Assembly: GCA_947085525.1 (NCBI GenBank)
Contig: CAMTWU010000002.1
Span: 1-64,000 of the forward strand
Source of the DNA: JACPYF01 sp947085525
GTDB lineage: Bacteria > Patescibacteriota > Saccharimonadia > Saccharimonadales > Saccharimonadaceae
Reading direction: 5' to 3'
DNA length: 64,000 nucleotides
Shown: positions 35,245 to 44,076 of the stretch, piece after piece
Layout: each line of letters begins with the position of its first letter
Position numbering within the stretch: position 1 is the first letter of the stretch
Translations under genes and position numbers: made by a program
Notes under the pieces: generated by a model
Databases searched by the model: none
Told to the model about the DNA's origin: nothing
What the model saw: only the letters and a program-made list of their open reading frames with translations

Positions 35245-36282
35245 ATGGCAGACAAGGCTAAAAAAACTGATACTAAAGGGGTGGCAAAAGTAAACGAAGG
35301 CAAGATGAAAGCTCTAGGTTTGGCAGTCGATCAAATCACCAAAGAATTTGGTGAAGGTTCGATCATGAAACTAGGTGAGGGACATCGTGCAAACGTTGAA
35401 CTTATTCCTGGTGGAAGTTTGAGTCTGGATCTAGCACTGGGTGGCGGATATCCAAAAGGTCGTGTAATCGAAATCTATGGTCCTGAAAGCTCTGGTAAAA
35501 CTACCCTAACCCTACATGCAATTGCAGAAATACAAAAACAAGGCGGAACCGCAGCATTTATCGATGCTGAACACGCCCTAGACCCTAGCTATGCCCGAAA
35601 ACTGGGTGTTGATACAGATAACTTGTTGGTGTCTCAACCTGACAATGGTGAACAAGCTTTGGAAATTGCCGAAACATTGGTACGTTCAAACGCAGTTGAT
35701 TTGATAGTTGTTGACAGTGTTGCGGCGTTGGTGCCACAGGCTGAAATTGATGGTGACATGGGTGATTCGCACATGGGATTGCAGGCTCGTTTGATGAGTC
35801 AAGCCCTACGTAAACTAACCGGTGTTATCAGCAAATCAAAAACTACAATCATATTTATCAACCAAATTCGTATGAAGATTGGTGTTATGTTCGGTAACCC
35901 AGAAACAACAACTGGTGGAAATGCATTAAAATTTTATTCATCAGTTCGTCTGGACATTCGTCGTATTGGACAGATAAAACAGGGCGAAGAAATCATTGGC
36001 AACAGAACCAAGGTTAAAGTTGTGAAGAATAAGGTTGCGCCGCCCTTTCGTGTGGCAGAGTTTGACATCATGTACAACGAAGGAATCTCAAAGACTGGTG
36101 ACGTACTAGATCTAGCGGTTGAAAAAGAAATCGTCGGAAAAGCTGGTGCATGGTTTGACTACAAAGATGCAAAAATCGGTCAAGGCCGCGAAGCAACAAA
36201 ACTATACCTCAAAGAAAATCCAAAGGTTCTAGCTGAAATCGAAAAGAAAGTTCGTGAAAAAGTAGCTACCGAAGAAGACTAA
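35245..36282 (+). CDS. recA: Recombinase RecA
   Basis: A 345-aa DNA strand-exchange ATPase. It has GSIMKLGEGHRANVELIPGG-type N-terminal sequence, Walker A GPESSGKTTL, Walker B DLIVVDSVAALVPQAE, loop L1/L2 stretches (GDSHMGLQARLMSQALRKLT and INQIRMKIGVMFGNPETTTG), and a short acidic tail (EED). GGGAG lies 6 nt before the ATG and a TATAAT at 35213-35218. No clear LexA box is visible. recX follows after 19 nt. Confidence 0.97.
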   Translation: MADKAKKTDTKGVAKVNEGKMKALGLAVDQITKEFGEGSIMKLGEGHRANVELIPGGSLSLDLALGGGYPKGRVIEIYGPESSGKTTLTLHAIAEIQKQGGTAAFIDAEHALDPSYARKLGVDTDNLLVSQPDNGEQALEIAETLVRSNAVDLIVVDSVAALVPQAEIDGDMGDSHMGLQARLMSQALRKLTGVISKSKTTIIFINQIRMKIGVMFGNPETTTGGNALKFYSSVRLDIRRIGQIKQGEEIIGNRTKVKVVKNKVAPPFRVAEFDIMYNEGISKTGDVLDLAVEKEIVGKAGAWFDYKDAKIGQGREATKLYLKENPKVLAEIEKKVREKVATEED

Positions 36283-36301
36283 GTTCGCTTCGCAGATCTC
36301 T

Positions 36302-36901
36302 ATGAAAATAACTAAAATACAGCCAGCAGTTAAAACAGCTGGCAGGTATAATATTTTTGTTGACGAAAAGTATAGCTTTTCGCTAGACGAAAACCAGTTA
36401 TTAGATTTGAAATTAAAAACTGGTTTTGAAATTAGTGATCAGCTATTGGACGAATTAAAAGGTGAGAGCGAATACGGCAAAGCCTACGCTAGAGCATTGG
36501 AGTTGATCCTCAGCCGTCCACGTAGTGAAAAAGAGATGAAAGAATATGCCTGGCGTAAAAAGTGGGACGAAGAACTGGGCGACAGAGTTTTGGGAAGGCT
36601 ACGCGACAAAGGATATTTGGATGACGAAAAGTTTGCCCAATTTTGGCTGAGGGCAAGAACGGGCGGAAAGCCACGTAGTAAAAGAAAAATCAGTGCTGAA
36701 CTGGTGCAAAAAGGCGTAAAGAGGGAAATAGTAGACAAAGTATTGCATGATTATGACGATGATAGTGAAATGTTAGCGCTACGTAAATTAGTAGATAAAA
36801 AAAGAAGCAAATATGCTGACGAGCAAAAATTTATGGCGTATCTAGCTGGTCAAGGCTTTAGCTACGATATGATCAAAGAAGCTATAAAAAAAGAGGACTA
36901 G
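36302..36901 (+). CDS. recX: Regulatory protein RecX
   Basis: A 199-aa three-helix-repeat protein that modulates RecA filaments. The C-terminal two thirds carry the family blocks ALELILSRPRSEKEMKEYAW, GYLDDEKFAQFWLRARTGGKPRSKRKI and RELVQKGV-like AELVQKGVKREIVDKVL. The N-terminal 60 aa (KITKIQPAVKTAGRYNIFVD) form an extra domain also found in Gram-positive RecX. The position directly after recA supports the call. Confidence 0.9.
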   Translation: MKITKIQPAVKTAGRYNIFVDEKYSFSLDENQLLDLKLKTGFEISDQLLDELKGESEYGKAYARALELILSRPRSEKEMKEYAWRKKWDEELGDRVLGRLRDKGYLDDEKFAQFWLRARTGGKPRSKRKISAELVQKGVKREIVDKVLHDYDDDSEMLALRKLVDKKRSKYADEQKFMAYLAGQGFSYDMIKEAIKKED

Positions 36902-36902
36902 A

Positions 36903-37487
36903 CTACTCTTTTAGGGCGTTGGGCCCTGTTGAGGGTGTTGCAGATTTACGAAAAGGATTCACAAAACTTTTAGACATAATAGTTGGCTTGATCTTTTCTT
37001 CTAAACTAGCTGAACTGACAAGTATATTTTTGTTATTAACCTCAGTTATTTGCGTACGATTAATGATAAGATCACTTGTCTGCAAACTCTTCATAAGAGG
37101 CCTTTTGACGTGTAGTTGATGAATTTTGAAGTCCATAGGATCAAGCGAAAAGTCATATATACGACCGAGCTTTGTTTTATTGTCGTCAATAACTTCCTTG
37201 TCTATCAAATGAAAGTTAAGATGTATAATATCACGAAGTTTTATCATATCTTGTTGAAGCACCAGCTCATCAGCACTATCAACAATAAAACCCATACTGC
37301 CAACTTCTCGTATATCTCGAGTGAGTAGTAGTATGTCTTTGGATTCAAGCCCTTTACCACTCAGATGATATGCGACAATATCTAATGTCCCTGGGTCGAT
37401 AATAGGCTGCGTCGTCTGAGCAATTTTTGCACCTGTCTGCAGACTCATAACCGAAACATCCTTTAGTTTCGAAGATAACATTAACAT
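36903..37487 (-). CDS. PRC-barrel domain protein at the end of the pilus cluster
   Basis: A 194-aa protein with two PRC-barrel-like halves: residues about 1-85 (SSKLKDVSVMSLQTGAKIA, DIVAYHLSGKGLESKDILLL) and about 90-165 (LIDKEVIDDNKTKLGRIYDF). PRC barrels are small beta-barrels found in RimM and in photosynthetic or sporulation proteins. No TM is seen. ATGs at 37487 and 37481 are both possible; TATAAT at 37494-37499 lies 6 nt before the first, without a ribosome binding site. It follows the pilus genes on the same strand, but its role there is unknown. Confidence 0.65.
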   Translation of the reverse strand: MLMLSSKLKDVSVMSLQTGAKIAQTTQPIIDPGTLDIVAYHLSGKGLESKDILLLTRDIREVGSMGFIVDSADELVLQQDMIKLRDIIHLNFHLIDKEVIDDNKTKLGRIYDFSLDPMDFKIHQLHVKRPLMKSLQTSDLIINRTQITEVNNKNILVSSASLEEKIKPTIMSKSFVNPFRKSATPSTGPNALKE

Positions 37488-37499
37488 AAGTGTATTATA

Positions 37500-37802
37500 T
37501 CACTCTACAAAGAGATTTATACGTTGGTTAGTAGGTAGGCGGACGTTAACATTTTGGTTACTAAACTCGAGTTTATTCAATCTAGGTATAGTAGGATCTT
37601 TCTCGAAGTTTTCGACTGTTTTTTCCGCGTTAATATTTTGCTCAAATGCAGCATCATTTGGCATGTTCAAGGTACCACTGGCTGATAACACCGCTAGGCC
37701 AATAATGACAGCTATAACTACTGAGAAAAATACATAATGTAACTTTTTGGTAGTATGTACCGCTTTGCTAAGTGAACTAGATATATCAGGGCTTTGACTC
37801 AT
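37500..37802 (-). CDS. Small single-pass membrane protein of the pilus operon
   Basis: A 100-aa protein with a cytoplasmic N-terminus, one TM at about residues 22-44 (YVFFSVVIAVIIGLAVLSAS) and a short outside domain of about 55 aa. It lies 8 nt downstream of pilO in the same operon and has a ribosome-binding-like GGAGAA upstream of the ATG. The size and topology recall PilP-like or minor assembly components, but no sequence signature is visible, so I leave it unnamed. Confidence 0.6.
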   Translation of the reverse strand: MSQSPDISSSLSKAVHTTKKLHYVFFSVVIAVIIGLAVLSASGTLNMPNDAAFEQNINAEKTVENFEKDPTIPRLNKLEFSNQNVNVRLPTNQRINLFVE

Positions 37803-37810
37803 ATTTTCTC

Positions 37811-38479
37811 CTAAGATCCTTTGTTCAAGAATACACTAATTGTCATCGTTACCTGTATAGAACCTCTTTTATCAGGGTCAATAGGTGCCATAGAAAGGCT
37901 AGTAATTTGCATTCTTGTGACGTTTTGTTCAATCTTTTTCATAAACAAAAGTACTTTGTCATGATCTACACCTTTGTCAGGAAAGGTGATGTCAACAGTA
38001 GTTGCAACCAAACCTTGAGGTAATTGGGTTGAAGGGGCTGCACCAGCGCCAGCTGTGGGTGCTGGAGTGCTGCCCGTACTAGCGCTAGCGCCGCCAGTTC
38101 CGTTTGCAGTTGTCGGAGCACCCCCAGTCTCGGTAAACGAGTATTTAGCAATAACTAGATCTCCAGATTGTCGAGCGTAGAGTTCCAAATCATTTATAAT
38201 TTGATCTTGATATTGATACTGACCGGCTTCGGCAACAATCTTGTTTGTTTTTTCAACTACCTCGGGGTGATCCTGCAGCCATTTGTATGATTTTTGTAAA
38301 CTATCTATATCTTTTTGAGTCGACTGAGCTGTGATCATTGAATGGTTAGCTGCTTTTGCCTGTGATTTCGCAAAGTTAGACAAGAAATAATATGCAGCAA
38401 TAGTAACACCAAACACCAAGACAACAACCAAAATCAGGATCTTTTCTAGGAGCGCTGCACTCATTCCTTTGTCTTTCAT
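37811..38479 (-). CDS. pilO: Type IV pilus inner-membrane protein PilO-like
   Basis: A 222-aa bitopic protein: short cytoplasmic N-terminus, a TM at about 10-32 (ILILVVVLVFGVTIAAYYFL), a coiled-coil-like stretch at about 40-90 and a ferredoxin-like periplasmic domain split by an Ala/Gly/Thr/Pro-rich linker (about 115-155). This architecture and the position after pilM and pilN identify the PilO role in the alignment complex; the sequence itself is weakly conserved. The low-complexity linker is unusual. The ATG at residue 5 (MSAALLEK) is an alternative start. Confidence 0.72.
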   Translation of the reverse strand: MKDKGMSAALLEKILILVVVLVFGVTIAAYYFLSNFAKSQAKAANHSMITAQSTQKDIDSLQKSYKWLQDHPEVVEKTNKIVAEAGQYQYQDQIINDLELYARQSGDLVIAKYSFTETGGAPTTANGTGGASASTGSTPAPTAGAGAAPSTQLPQGLVATTVDITFPDKGVDHDKVLLFMKKIEQNVTRMQITSLSMAPIDPDKRGSIQVTMTISVFLNKGS

Positions 38480-38480
38480 T

Positions 38481-39101
38481 TTAGTTACCTACTCCATTTG
38501 TTGAGTTAGCCGCAGCACCTGTCGATGTATCGGGCTTTTTTAGTTCCATGAACATAGTAATACGCACAGGGTATTTTTTGTCAAAGCCACCTACGCTATC
38601 AGTAGGTATTCTTTCAACTATTGAAAAACGAACTTTGCTAGAGAGAGGGGGATTTTTCTCGAAAGCGCTCTTTAATGCTAGTGCGCCTTCAATAGATTTT
38701 GCTTGAAATAGTAATGTCTGTTGTCCTTGGAAAGTAGAAGAATCGAACTTTATTGAGTTCACTACTGTACCCGCCGGCATAGTCTTTGCTACCTCTAGCA
38801 GTATAAGGCTGTAATATGTTTCAGCATCAAAGATAGTTTTGGCTGTATTAAGTTTTTTACGAAAGTCAGTCACAGCCAATCTATTTTTCTTGTATTCATT
38901 CGTGAATAGTTTGTCTTGATTAGTTTTGTTTGTTGCGTCTTGGCTGATTTTTTGTCCGTAAAAATAAAATGCAACACCACCCAGGATGAGAGAGATAATA
39001 GCCAGCGTACTGAGTAAAAGAAACATATAGCGGATCCATATACTATTTCTTCTGGCAGCCAGAATCTGTTTCTTGCGATCTGGCCCAATGAGGTTAATCA
39101 C
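38481..39101 (-). CDS. pilN: Type IV pilus assembly protein PilN-like
   Basis: A 206-aa bitopic protein. It opens with INLIGPDRKKQI, matching the INLLP-type PilN motif that docks into PilM, then a TM at about 26-48 and a periplasmic ferredoxin-like domain. pilM ends on the first base of this ATG (1-nt overlap) and pilO follows 1 nt after its stop, as expected for the PilMNO alignment subcomplex. Confidence 0.8.
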   Translation of the reverse strand: MINLIGPDRKKQILAARRNSIWIRYMFLLLSTLAIISLILGGVAFYFYGQKISQDATNKTNQDKLFTNEYKKNRLAVTDFRKKLNTAKTIFDAETYYSLILLEVAKTMPAGTVVNSIKFDSSTFQGQQTLLFQAKSIEGALALKSAFEKNPPLSSKVRFSIVERIPTDSVGGFDKKYPVRITMFMELKKPDTSTGAAANSTNGVGN

Positions 39102-40150
39102 TAGAAAATCTCCTTGGACTTGACGCTTGCAAGGCCTGCAACTGTAATATATCGTGCCTTGAATTGTTTCGGTGGTTGTTCTAGGTCTCCAAAGTTAAGA
39201 ATTTGCCAAGGGCTTGCAACACGTGCGGGCATGACCAAGGCATTGGTAAAGTAATCACCTAGTCCAGGTACGTTACTACCACCACCGACGATAACAACTT
39301 GTTCCAGCCTTTTTTCACTATCAAGCCTTTCGCTATAATAGCGAATAATCTTTTTGATTTCCGTGAGAATACGGTTCAGGCTAGGTTCGATAGCTGCTTT
39401 TATCTTTTCCTGACGGGGACTCACTGCGAGGCCATGCTGTACTTTCATTTGATGAGCACTCTCTAGTGGTACATTGAGTTTCTTTGCCATATCAAGGGTG
39501 AAAGTGTTACCGCCGATTGCCACACCACCACTGACACGAATAGTGCCATCTAGGATCGCAATATCTGTTGATGCTGGGCCAATATCGACAATGATTGTAG
39601 GTAACGTACCTTCTTCGGCAAAGTCGAGTAGGCGAGCAATCGCATTCACGCTTGGTTCTACCATAACTACCTTTAGACCTGCTGAGTTTGCCGCAGATAT
39701 ACAAGTATCGACGGTATTTTTTGGTACGGCACATAGCTGCACTGTTGTGTTGTCTTTGTCCTTGCCGATAATCTGATGATCAACATATAACTGACCGATT
39801 GGGACAGGAACGTACTGTTCAATCTCGAGCTCGATTGCACCTTTTAGCTTACCGACTTCCTTGTTAGGTACAGTAAAGGTACGGGCATATGTTTTGGACG
39901 TAGGTATGCTCAGCACAGCATGATTGGTTGAGATTTTGCCAATTTTTTTGTCTTTTAAAAGCTCACGAATATTGTCACCTAGGTATACTCCATCACCTTC
40001 CATACTCTTTTGGGCTTCTATTGGGTCGAGATCAATAGAGCCATAGCCTGTAACAGTCCAATGTCCACTATCAACAGCCATTACTTTAATACCAGTCTGA
40101 TTTATATCTACGCCGATTATAGGTTTGTCTTGGAAGAAAAGTTTACTCAA
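39101..40150 (-). CDS. pilM: Type IV pilus assembly protein PilM
   Basis: A 349-aa actin-like cytoplasmic ATPase. It has IGVDINQTGIKVMAV (phosphate-1 loop), the inserted domain with KLKGAIELEIEQYVPVPIGQ, TIIVDIGPASTDIAIL (phosphate-2) and EQVVIVGGGSNVPGLGDYF (adenosine motif), all in the order of PilM/FtsA-like proteins. It binds the PilN N-terminus and links the outer parts to the ATPase. The order pilB-pilC-pilM-pilN-pilO supports it. Confidence 0.92.
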   Translation of the reverse strand: MSKLFFQDKPIIGVDINQTGIKVMAVDSGHWTVTGYGSIDLDPIEAQKSMEGDGVYLGDNIRELLKDKKIGKISTNHAVLSIPTSKTYARTFTVPNKEVGKLKGAIELEIEQYVPVPIGQLYVDHQIIGKDKDNTTVQLCAVPKNTVDTCISAANSAGLKVVMVEPSVNAIARLLDFAEEGTLPTIIVDIGPASTDIAILDGTIRVSGGVAIGGNTFTLDMAKKLNVPLESAHQMKVQHGLAVSPRQEKIKAAIEPSLNRILTEIKKIIRYYSERLDSEKRLEQVVIVGGGSNVPGLGDYFTNALVMPARVASPWQILNFGDLEQPPKQFKARYITVAGLASVKSKEIF

Positions 40151-40188
40151 AATTTGTTGCCCACTCTTTATATGTTGATCTTATTCTA

Positions 40189-41415
40189 CTAACTTTTGAT
40201 GTTCTGAGCAATAGAGGCGATAGGGCCCATAACACTTGCCGCGATAAGTCCAACCATACTACCCATGATGACAATCATCACTGGTTCAATAATCGAACTG
40301 ATACTATCTAGCACCACATCGACCTCTTCTTCGTAAAAATCAGCAACTTTGATCAGCACAGTATCAGTCTTACCAGTCTCTTCGCCCACAGTTAGCATCT
40401 GGGATACGATATCAGGAAACAGGGGGTTATTCATAAGGGTATCGCTCAGCTGCTTACCATTCTTGATCTCTGCTATAGAGTTGTTAATTGTGTCTTCGTA
40501 CAGTACATTACCGATCGCTTTGCCTGTGACTCGCAACGATTCAACCACGCTGACTCCTGCACCCATTAATGAGGCGAAAGTACGAGAAAAACGAGCAACA
40601 GCAATTTTGATGATAATACCTTTTATTATCGGTGTTTTTAGCAGTAAAGCGTGAAATACTCTCCTGCCCTTTGAAGTTCTGAGGAATCGACTAACAGTAA
40701 AGAATGTGCCAACAATGACGCCAAGAACGATATACCAAAAATTAATCAAAAACCCACTAATACCGAGCATGATTTGTGTTAGTAGAGGTAGTTCTACATC
40801 AGGACCACCGAGGTCTGTCAATATTTTACCGATTTGTGGAATAACAAAAATCATTAGTCCAAAGAACGCCATAACAGTAATAATGAGCAGAATTGCAGGA
40901 TAAGTCATAGCACCTTTAATCTTCTTTTTGATTGTCGCAGATTTTTCTTGTTGTTGAGCCAAGCGACCTAGGATTTCATCTAAAATACCAGCTGCTTCAC
41001 CAGCACGCACCATGTTCACATATACTTCGTTAAAAGCATTTGGGTGTTTTTCCATTGCATCGGCCAAGCTCATACCACTCTGCACATCTATAGCGACTGC
41101 ATTCATTGCCGTTGTTAACGCGGCATCTTCCGAGTGGTCTTTGAGCGAGTTGAGGGCGCGCAGCAAAGGGACACCAGCTCCGACCATTGTTGCAAGTTGA
41201 CGGGTAAAGATAACCAAGGCATTCATTTTTACTTTTGAACCAAAGAGTTTCTTGAAGAGCGAATCAACGCTCATTTCACTACCTTTTTCGTCGAGGCTGA
41301 TTGGTTTGAGCTGCTGTTTCGAAAGAGTTTCGATAGCGCCTGCGCGGTTGGTGGCTTCGACGGTACCTGAAATCTCGTTACCGTTTTTGTTCGTTGCTTT
41401 GTAAGTAAAAATCAT
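40189..41415 (-). CDS. pilC: Type IV pilus inner-membrane platform protein PilC/GspF
   Basis: A 408-aa polytopic protein with two repeats of the GspF domain: the first contains RQLATMVGAGVPLLRALNSL, the second RFSRTFASLMGAGVSVVESL. Three TM segments lie at about 170-195, 215-240 and 375-400. The N-terminal FTYKATNKNGNEISGTVEA is typical. It forms the platform for pilin polymerisation by PilB, encoded just upstream. Confidence 0.94.
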   Translation of the reverse strand: MIFTYKATNKNGNEISGTVEATNRAGAIETLSKQQLKPISLDEKGSEMSVDSLFKKLFGSKVKMNALVIFTRQLATMVGAGVPLLRALNSLKDHSEDAALTTAMNAVAIDVQSGMSLADAMEKHPNAFNEVYVNMVRAGEAAGILDEILGRLAQQQEKSATIKKKIKGAMTYPAILLIITVMAFFGLMIFVIPQIGKILTDLGGPDVELPLLTQIMLGISGFLINFWYIVLGVIVGTFFTVSRFLRTSKGRRVFHALLLKTPIIKGIIIKIAVARFSRTFASLMGAGVSVVESLRVTGKAIGNVLYEDTINNSIAEIKNGKQLSDTLMNNPLFPDIVSQMLTVGEETGKTDTVLIKVADFYEEEVDVVLDSISSIIEPVMIVIMGSMVGLIAASVMGPIASIAQNIKS

Positions 41416-41419
41416 TTGT

Positions 41420-43207
41420 TTATTCTCTCGTTACCCTCAGGGTTTCTTCGATACTGGTTTCTCCCCGAAGCGCTTTGATCAATCCATCAACCTGCATAGT
41501 ATCCATACCCTCTTTGACAGCCTGTTCCTGGATATCGTTACTGGTGGCGTTTGCCACAATCATTTTTTGGATTGCATTTGTGTTATCTAATACTTCGTAT
41601 ATACCCATTCTACCCTTGTAGCCTGTTTTATTACAATTATCACAACCATTTTCGCCTGCACGGTACAATCTCTTGATACCAGTTTCGGTGCTACCGAACT
41701 CTGCACCGATCGAATCACCAATATGTTGCGATGCAGCTTTTTGTTCAAGCTCATGAATACGCTTCATAACTTCTGGTTGGTTAATGCCGAATACTTCACC
41801 GATTTCTTTCATCTCATCGGCATTTGGCTCATACGGTTTGCGACAATTTGTACAGAGTTTTCTCACCAAACGCTGACCGATAATCGCACGGGCGGTACTG
41901 GCGATCAAAAATGGCTCGATACCCATCTCGAGCAGACGCGGCAAGGCTGTTGCAGCGTTGTTGGTGTGAAGGGTACTAAAGACAAGGTGACCAGTCAGGG
42001 CAGCCTGGATAGCCAAATCAGCGGTTTCTGTGTCACGAACCTCACCAACCATGATGATGTTTGGGTCTTGACGGAGCAGCGCCCTGAGTCCACTCGCAAA
42101 CGTCATACCTGCTTTGACGTTAACTTGGGTTTGGTTGACACCTGGGATTTTGTATTCAACAGGATCCTCGACAGTAGAAATGTTCACAGCAGAACTATTT
42201 AGAATCGACAATAGACTCAGCAAACTAGTTGACTTACCAGAGCCGGTCGGTCCTGTCACCAGGACAACACCGTGTGGCTGCAAAATTGCCTTTTCGATAG
42301 CGCCCAACGAATGACCCCAGTAGCCGAGTTGTTGCAAAGTGAGGGCGTGGTTACCTTCGTCTAGGATACGCATCACGATCTTTTCACCATCTGCAACTGG
42401 CAAGCTAGAGACACGAAGTGCGTAGGTTCGACCAAGGATGGATATTTTGAAACGACCATCTTGTGGTACACGCCGTTCATCAATTTTCAGATTTGCTAAA
42501 ATTTTGATACGGCTTACTAGCGCTCCAGCAACAGCGGTAGGTAAACGGTTTGCTTCTTGCAGTACACCGTCGATACGGTAGCGAACCTGGATAAACTCTT
42601 CGCGAGGTTCGATATGGATATCGCTGGCTGAAGCTCGAATAGCATACTCTAGTAGCAAATTAACGGTCTGACTAATGGGTGAGTCCTCGGCAATATCGCT
42701 GGCTGAAACACTTTCTTCTTTGTCTGCAGCGTCTTCATCTTGTTCGGCTATTACATCGCTGAGCTCTTCGGCTACGTCACCACGGTAGCTATCTAAAGCT
42801 CGTAAAATATTGTCGTGAGTAGTTATGAATATATCAATTTCGCTACCCAGCTGTTTCTTTAGAAAGTCTACCGCCTGGACATCGTCAGGATCTTCCATGG
42901 CAAGCTTCTTTTTGCCGTCAACAACATCAAAGACTATTGCGTTATACTGCTTTGCGATACGCTCGGGTATCAGGCTCAAGGCTTCCTTTGATATCTTTGT
43001 TGGGTCAAGTTCGGCAAACTCAAAACCTGCATATTGGGCAAATTGTTTAATCAGTTCGTTATCTGTTAAAACTTGCTGTTGCAAAACCACATCTTGCAGA
43101 GGGTGGTGGGTTGTTTCCTGCTCTTTTTTCAGCTTGGCTAGCTGATCGTCAGTTATTTTCCCACCACTTTTTAATATTTCTTCTATTGTCGCGTCTGATA
43201 TTCGCAT
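41420..43207 (-). CDS. pilB: Type IV pilus assembly ATPase PilB/GspE
   Basis: A 595-aa secretion ATPase. The N-terminal MshEN-type domain (about 1-150) contains QYAGFEFAELDPTKISKEA. The C-terminal motor has Walker A VTGPTGSGKSTSLLS, the Asp box TVEDPVEYKIPGVNQTQV, Walker B IIMVGEVRDTETA and the His box GHLVFSTLHTNNAATALPRL. A zinc-binding four-cysteine site is present (CTNC and CDNC). I start at the ATG at 43207; the frame opens 33 codons earlier, but those residues do not fit. It is the first gene of the leftward pilus operon. Confidence 0.94.
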   Translation of the reverse strand: MRISDATIEEILKSGGKITDDQLAKLKKEQETTHHPLQDVVLQQQVLTDNELIKQFAQYAGFEFAELDPTKISKEALSLIPERIAKQYNAIVFDVVDGKKKLAMEDPDDVQAVDFLKKQLGSEIDIFITTHDNILRALDSYRGDVAEELSDVIAEQDEDAADKEESVSASDIAEDSPISQTVNLLLEYAIRASASDIHIEPREEFIQVRYRIDGVLQEANRLPTAVAGALVSRIKILANLKIDERRVPQDGRFKISILGRTYALRVSSLPVADGEKIVMRILDEGNHALTLQQLGYWGHSLGAIEKAILQPHGVVLVTGPTGSGKSTSLLSLLSILNSSAVNISTVEDPVEYKIPGVNQTQVNVKAGMTFASGLRALLRQDPNIIMVGEVRDTETADLAIQAALTGHLVFSTLHTNNAATALPRLLEMGIEPFLIASTARAIIGQRLVRKLCTNCRKPYEPNADEMKEIGEVFGINQPEVMKRIHELEQKAASQHIGDSIGAEFGSTETGIKRLYRAGENGCDNCNKTGYKGRMGIYEVLDNTNAIQKMIVANATSNDIQEQAVKEGMDTMQVDGLIKALRGETSIEETLRVTRE

Positions 43208-43257
43208 GTTATTACCTGATAAATTATAAACGTTAGCGGTACGTTTTACCAGTGTTC

Positions 43258-43263
43258 TATAAT
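43258..43263 (+). promoter_or_regulatory. -10 box (TATAAT) placed for a leaderless tsaE transcript
   Basis: A perfect TATAAT ends 7 nt before the ATG at 43271. The upstream in-frame ATG at 43262 lies inside the box, which favours the 43271 start. Confidence 0.5.
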
Positions 43264-43270
43264 GGTTTAT

Positions 43271-43693
43271 ATGAAAGTTACAATAACGTCGGAAAAAGAC
43301 ATGCAAAACCTTGGCTCCAGACTAGCCAAAGAGCTGCCCGGTGGGTCAATTATTGAACTCGTCGGCGATGTCGGTGCTGGCAAAACAACACTAGTCAAAG
43401 GCATAGGAAAAGGCCTGAATATCGTCGAGACTATACAAAGTCCAAGCTATACGATTTTTTGTCGCTATGACTCAGGTGACAAAAGCTTGCATCATTATGA
43501 TTTTTACCGGCTGAATGATCCGGGTCTGATTAGCTATGACTTGGACGAATCACTGCATACAGACAATGTGGTCACGGTTATCGAGTGGAGCGACCATGTC
43601 AAAGACATTTTGCCGGACGAGCGCGTAACAGTTAATATAGTTACAACCGGGGAAAATACCAGAGAAGTTAAGATAAAAGGAATTGAAATATGA
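43271..43693 (+). CDS. tsaE: tRNA threonylcarbamoyladenosine biosynthesis ATPase TsaE
   Basis: A 140-aa P-loop protein with Walker A LVGDVGAGKTTLVKGIGKG, the family block QSPSYTIFCRYDSGD and HHYDFYRL, and the late EWSDHVKDILP. TsaE works with TsaB and TsaD to make t6A37 in ANN-decoding tRNAs. Length is normal. The start at 43271 is set by the overlapping -10 box. tsaB follows with a 4-nt overlap. Confidence 0.93.
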   Translation: MKVTITSEKDMQNLGSRLAKELPGGSIIELVGDVGAGKTTLVKGIGKGLNIVETIQSPSYTIFCRYDSGDKSLHHYDFYRLNDPGLISYDLDESLHTDNVVTVIEWSDHVKDILPDERVTVNIVTTGENTREVKIKGIEI

Positions 43694-44076
43694 TATTAGC
43701 TATCGATACGTCCACGCCTGAATGTCGGATGAGCCTGATAGGTGAAGACAAAGCCATAAATAAAAGTTGGCTAGCCGAGAGGCGGCTAGCGCTAGAACTT
43801 TTAGAGCAGCTTGAAAATTTCTTGAAGGAGAATGATTTGGCCTTTCAAGACCTAGCGGGATTGATCATCTTTCGCGGTCCAGGTAGTTTCACTGGCTTGA
43901 GAATTGGCGTCACGGTGTTCAATACACTGGCCGATAGCTCGAGTATCCCAATAGTAGGCGAGGTCGGAGAGGACTGGCAAAAAGTGGGTATCGAGCGTAT
44001 AAAGAACAAGCAAACTGACAAAATTGTTTTGCCTGAATATGGCTCACCACCACACATAACAAAGCCTACAAAATAA
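43690..44076 (+). CDS. tsaB: Shortened TsaB-like protein
   Basis: A 128-aa protein that matches only the N-terminal ASKHA half of TsaB: ILAIDTSTPECRMSLI at the start and LIIFRGPGSFTGLRIGVTVFN at about residues 57-77, the helix that pairs with TsaD. Usual TsaB proteins are about 220-235 aa, so the C-terminal lobe is missing and is replaced by a tail ending in KPTK. The frame ends cleanly next to a convergent gene with no TsaB-like sequence beyond the stop, so this looks like reduction rather than a recent frameshift. It is coupled to tsaE. Confidence 0.8.
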   Translation: MILAIDTSTPECRMSLIGEDKAINKSWLAERRLALELLEQLENFLKENDLAFQDLAGLIIFRGPGSFTGLRIGVTVFNTLADSSSIPIVGEVGEDWQKVGIERIKNKQTDKIVLPEYGSPPHITKPTK

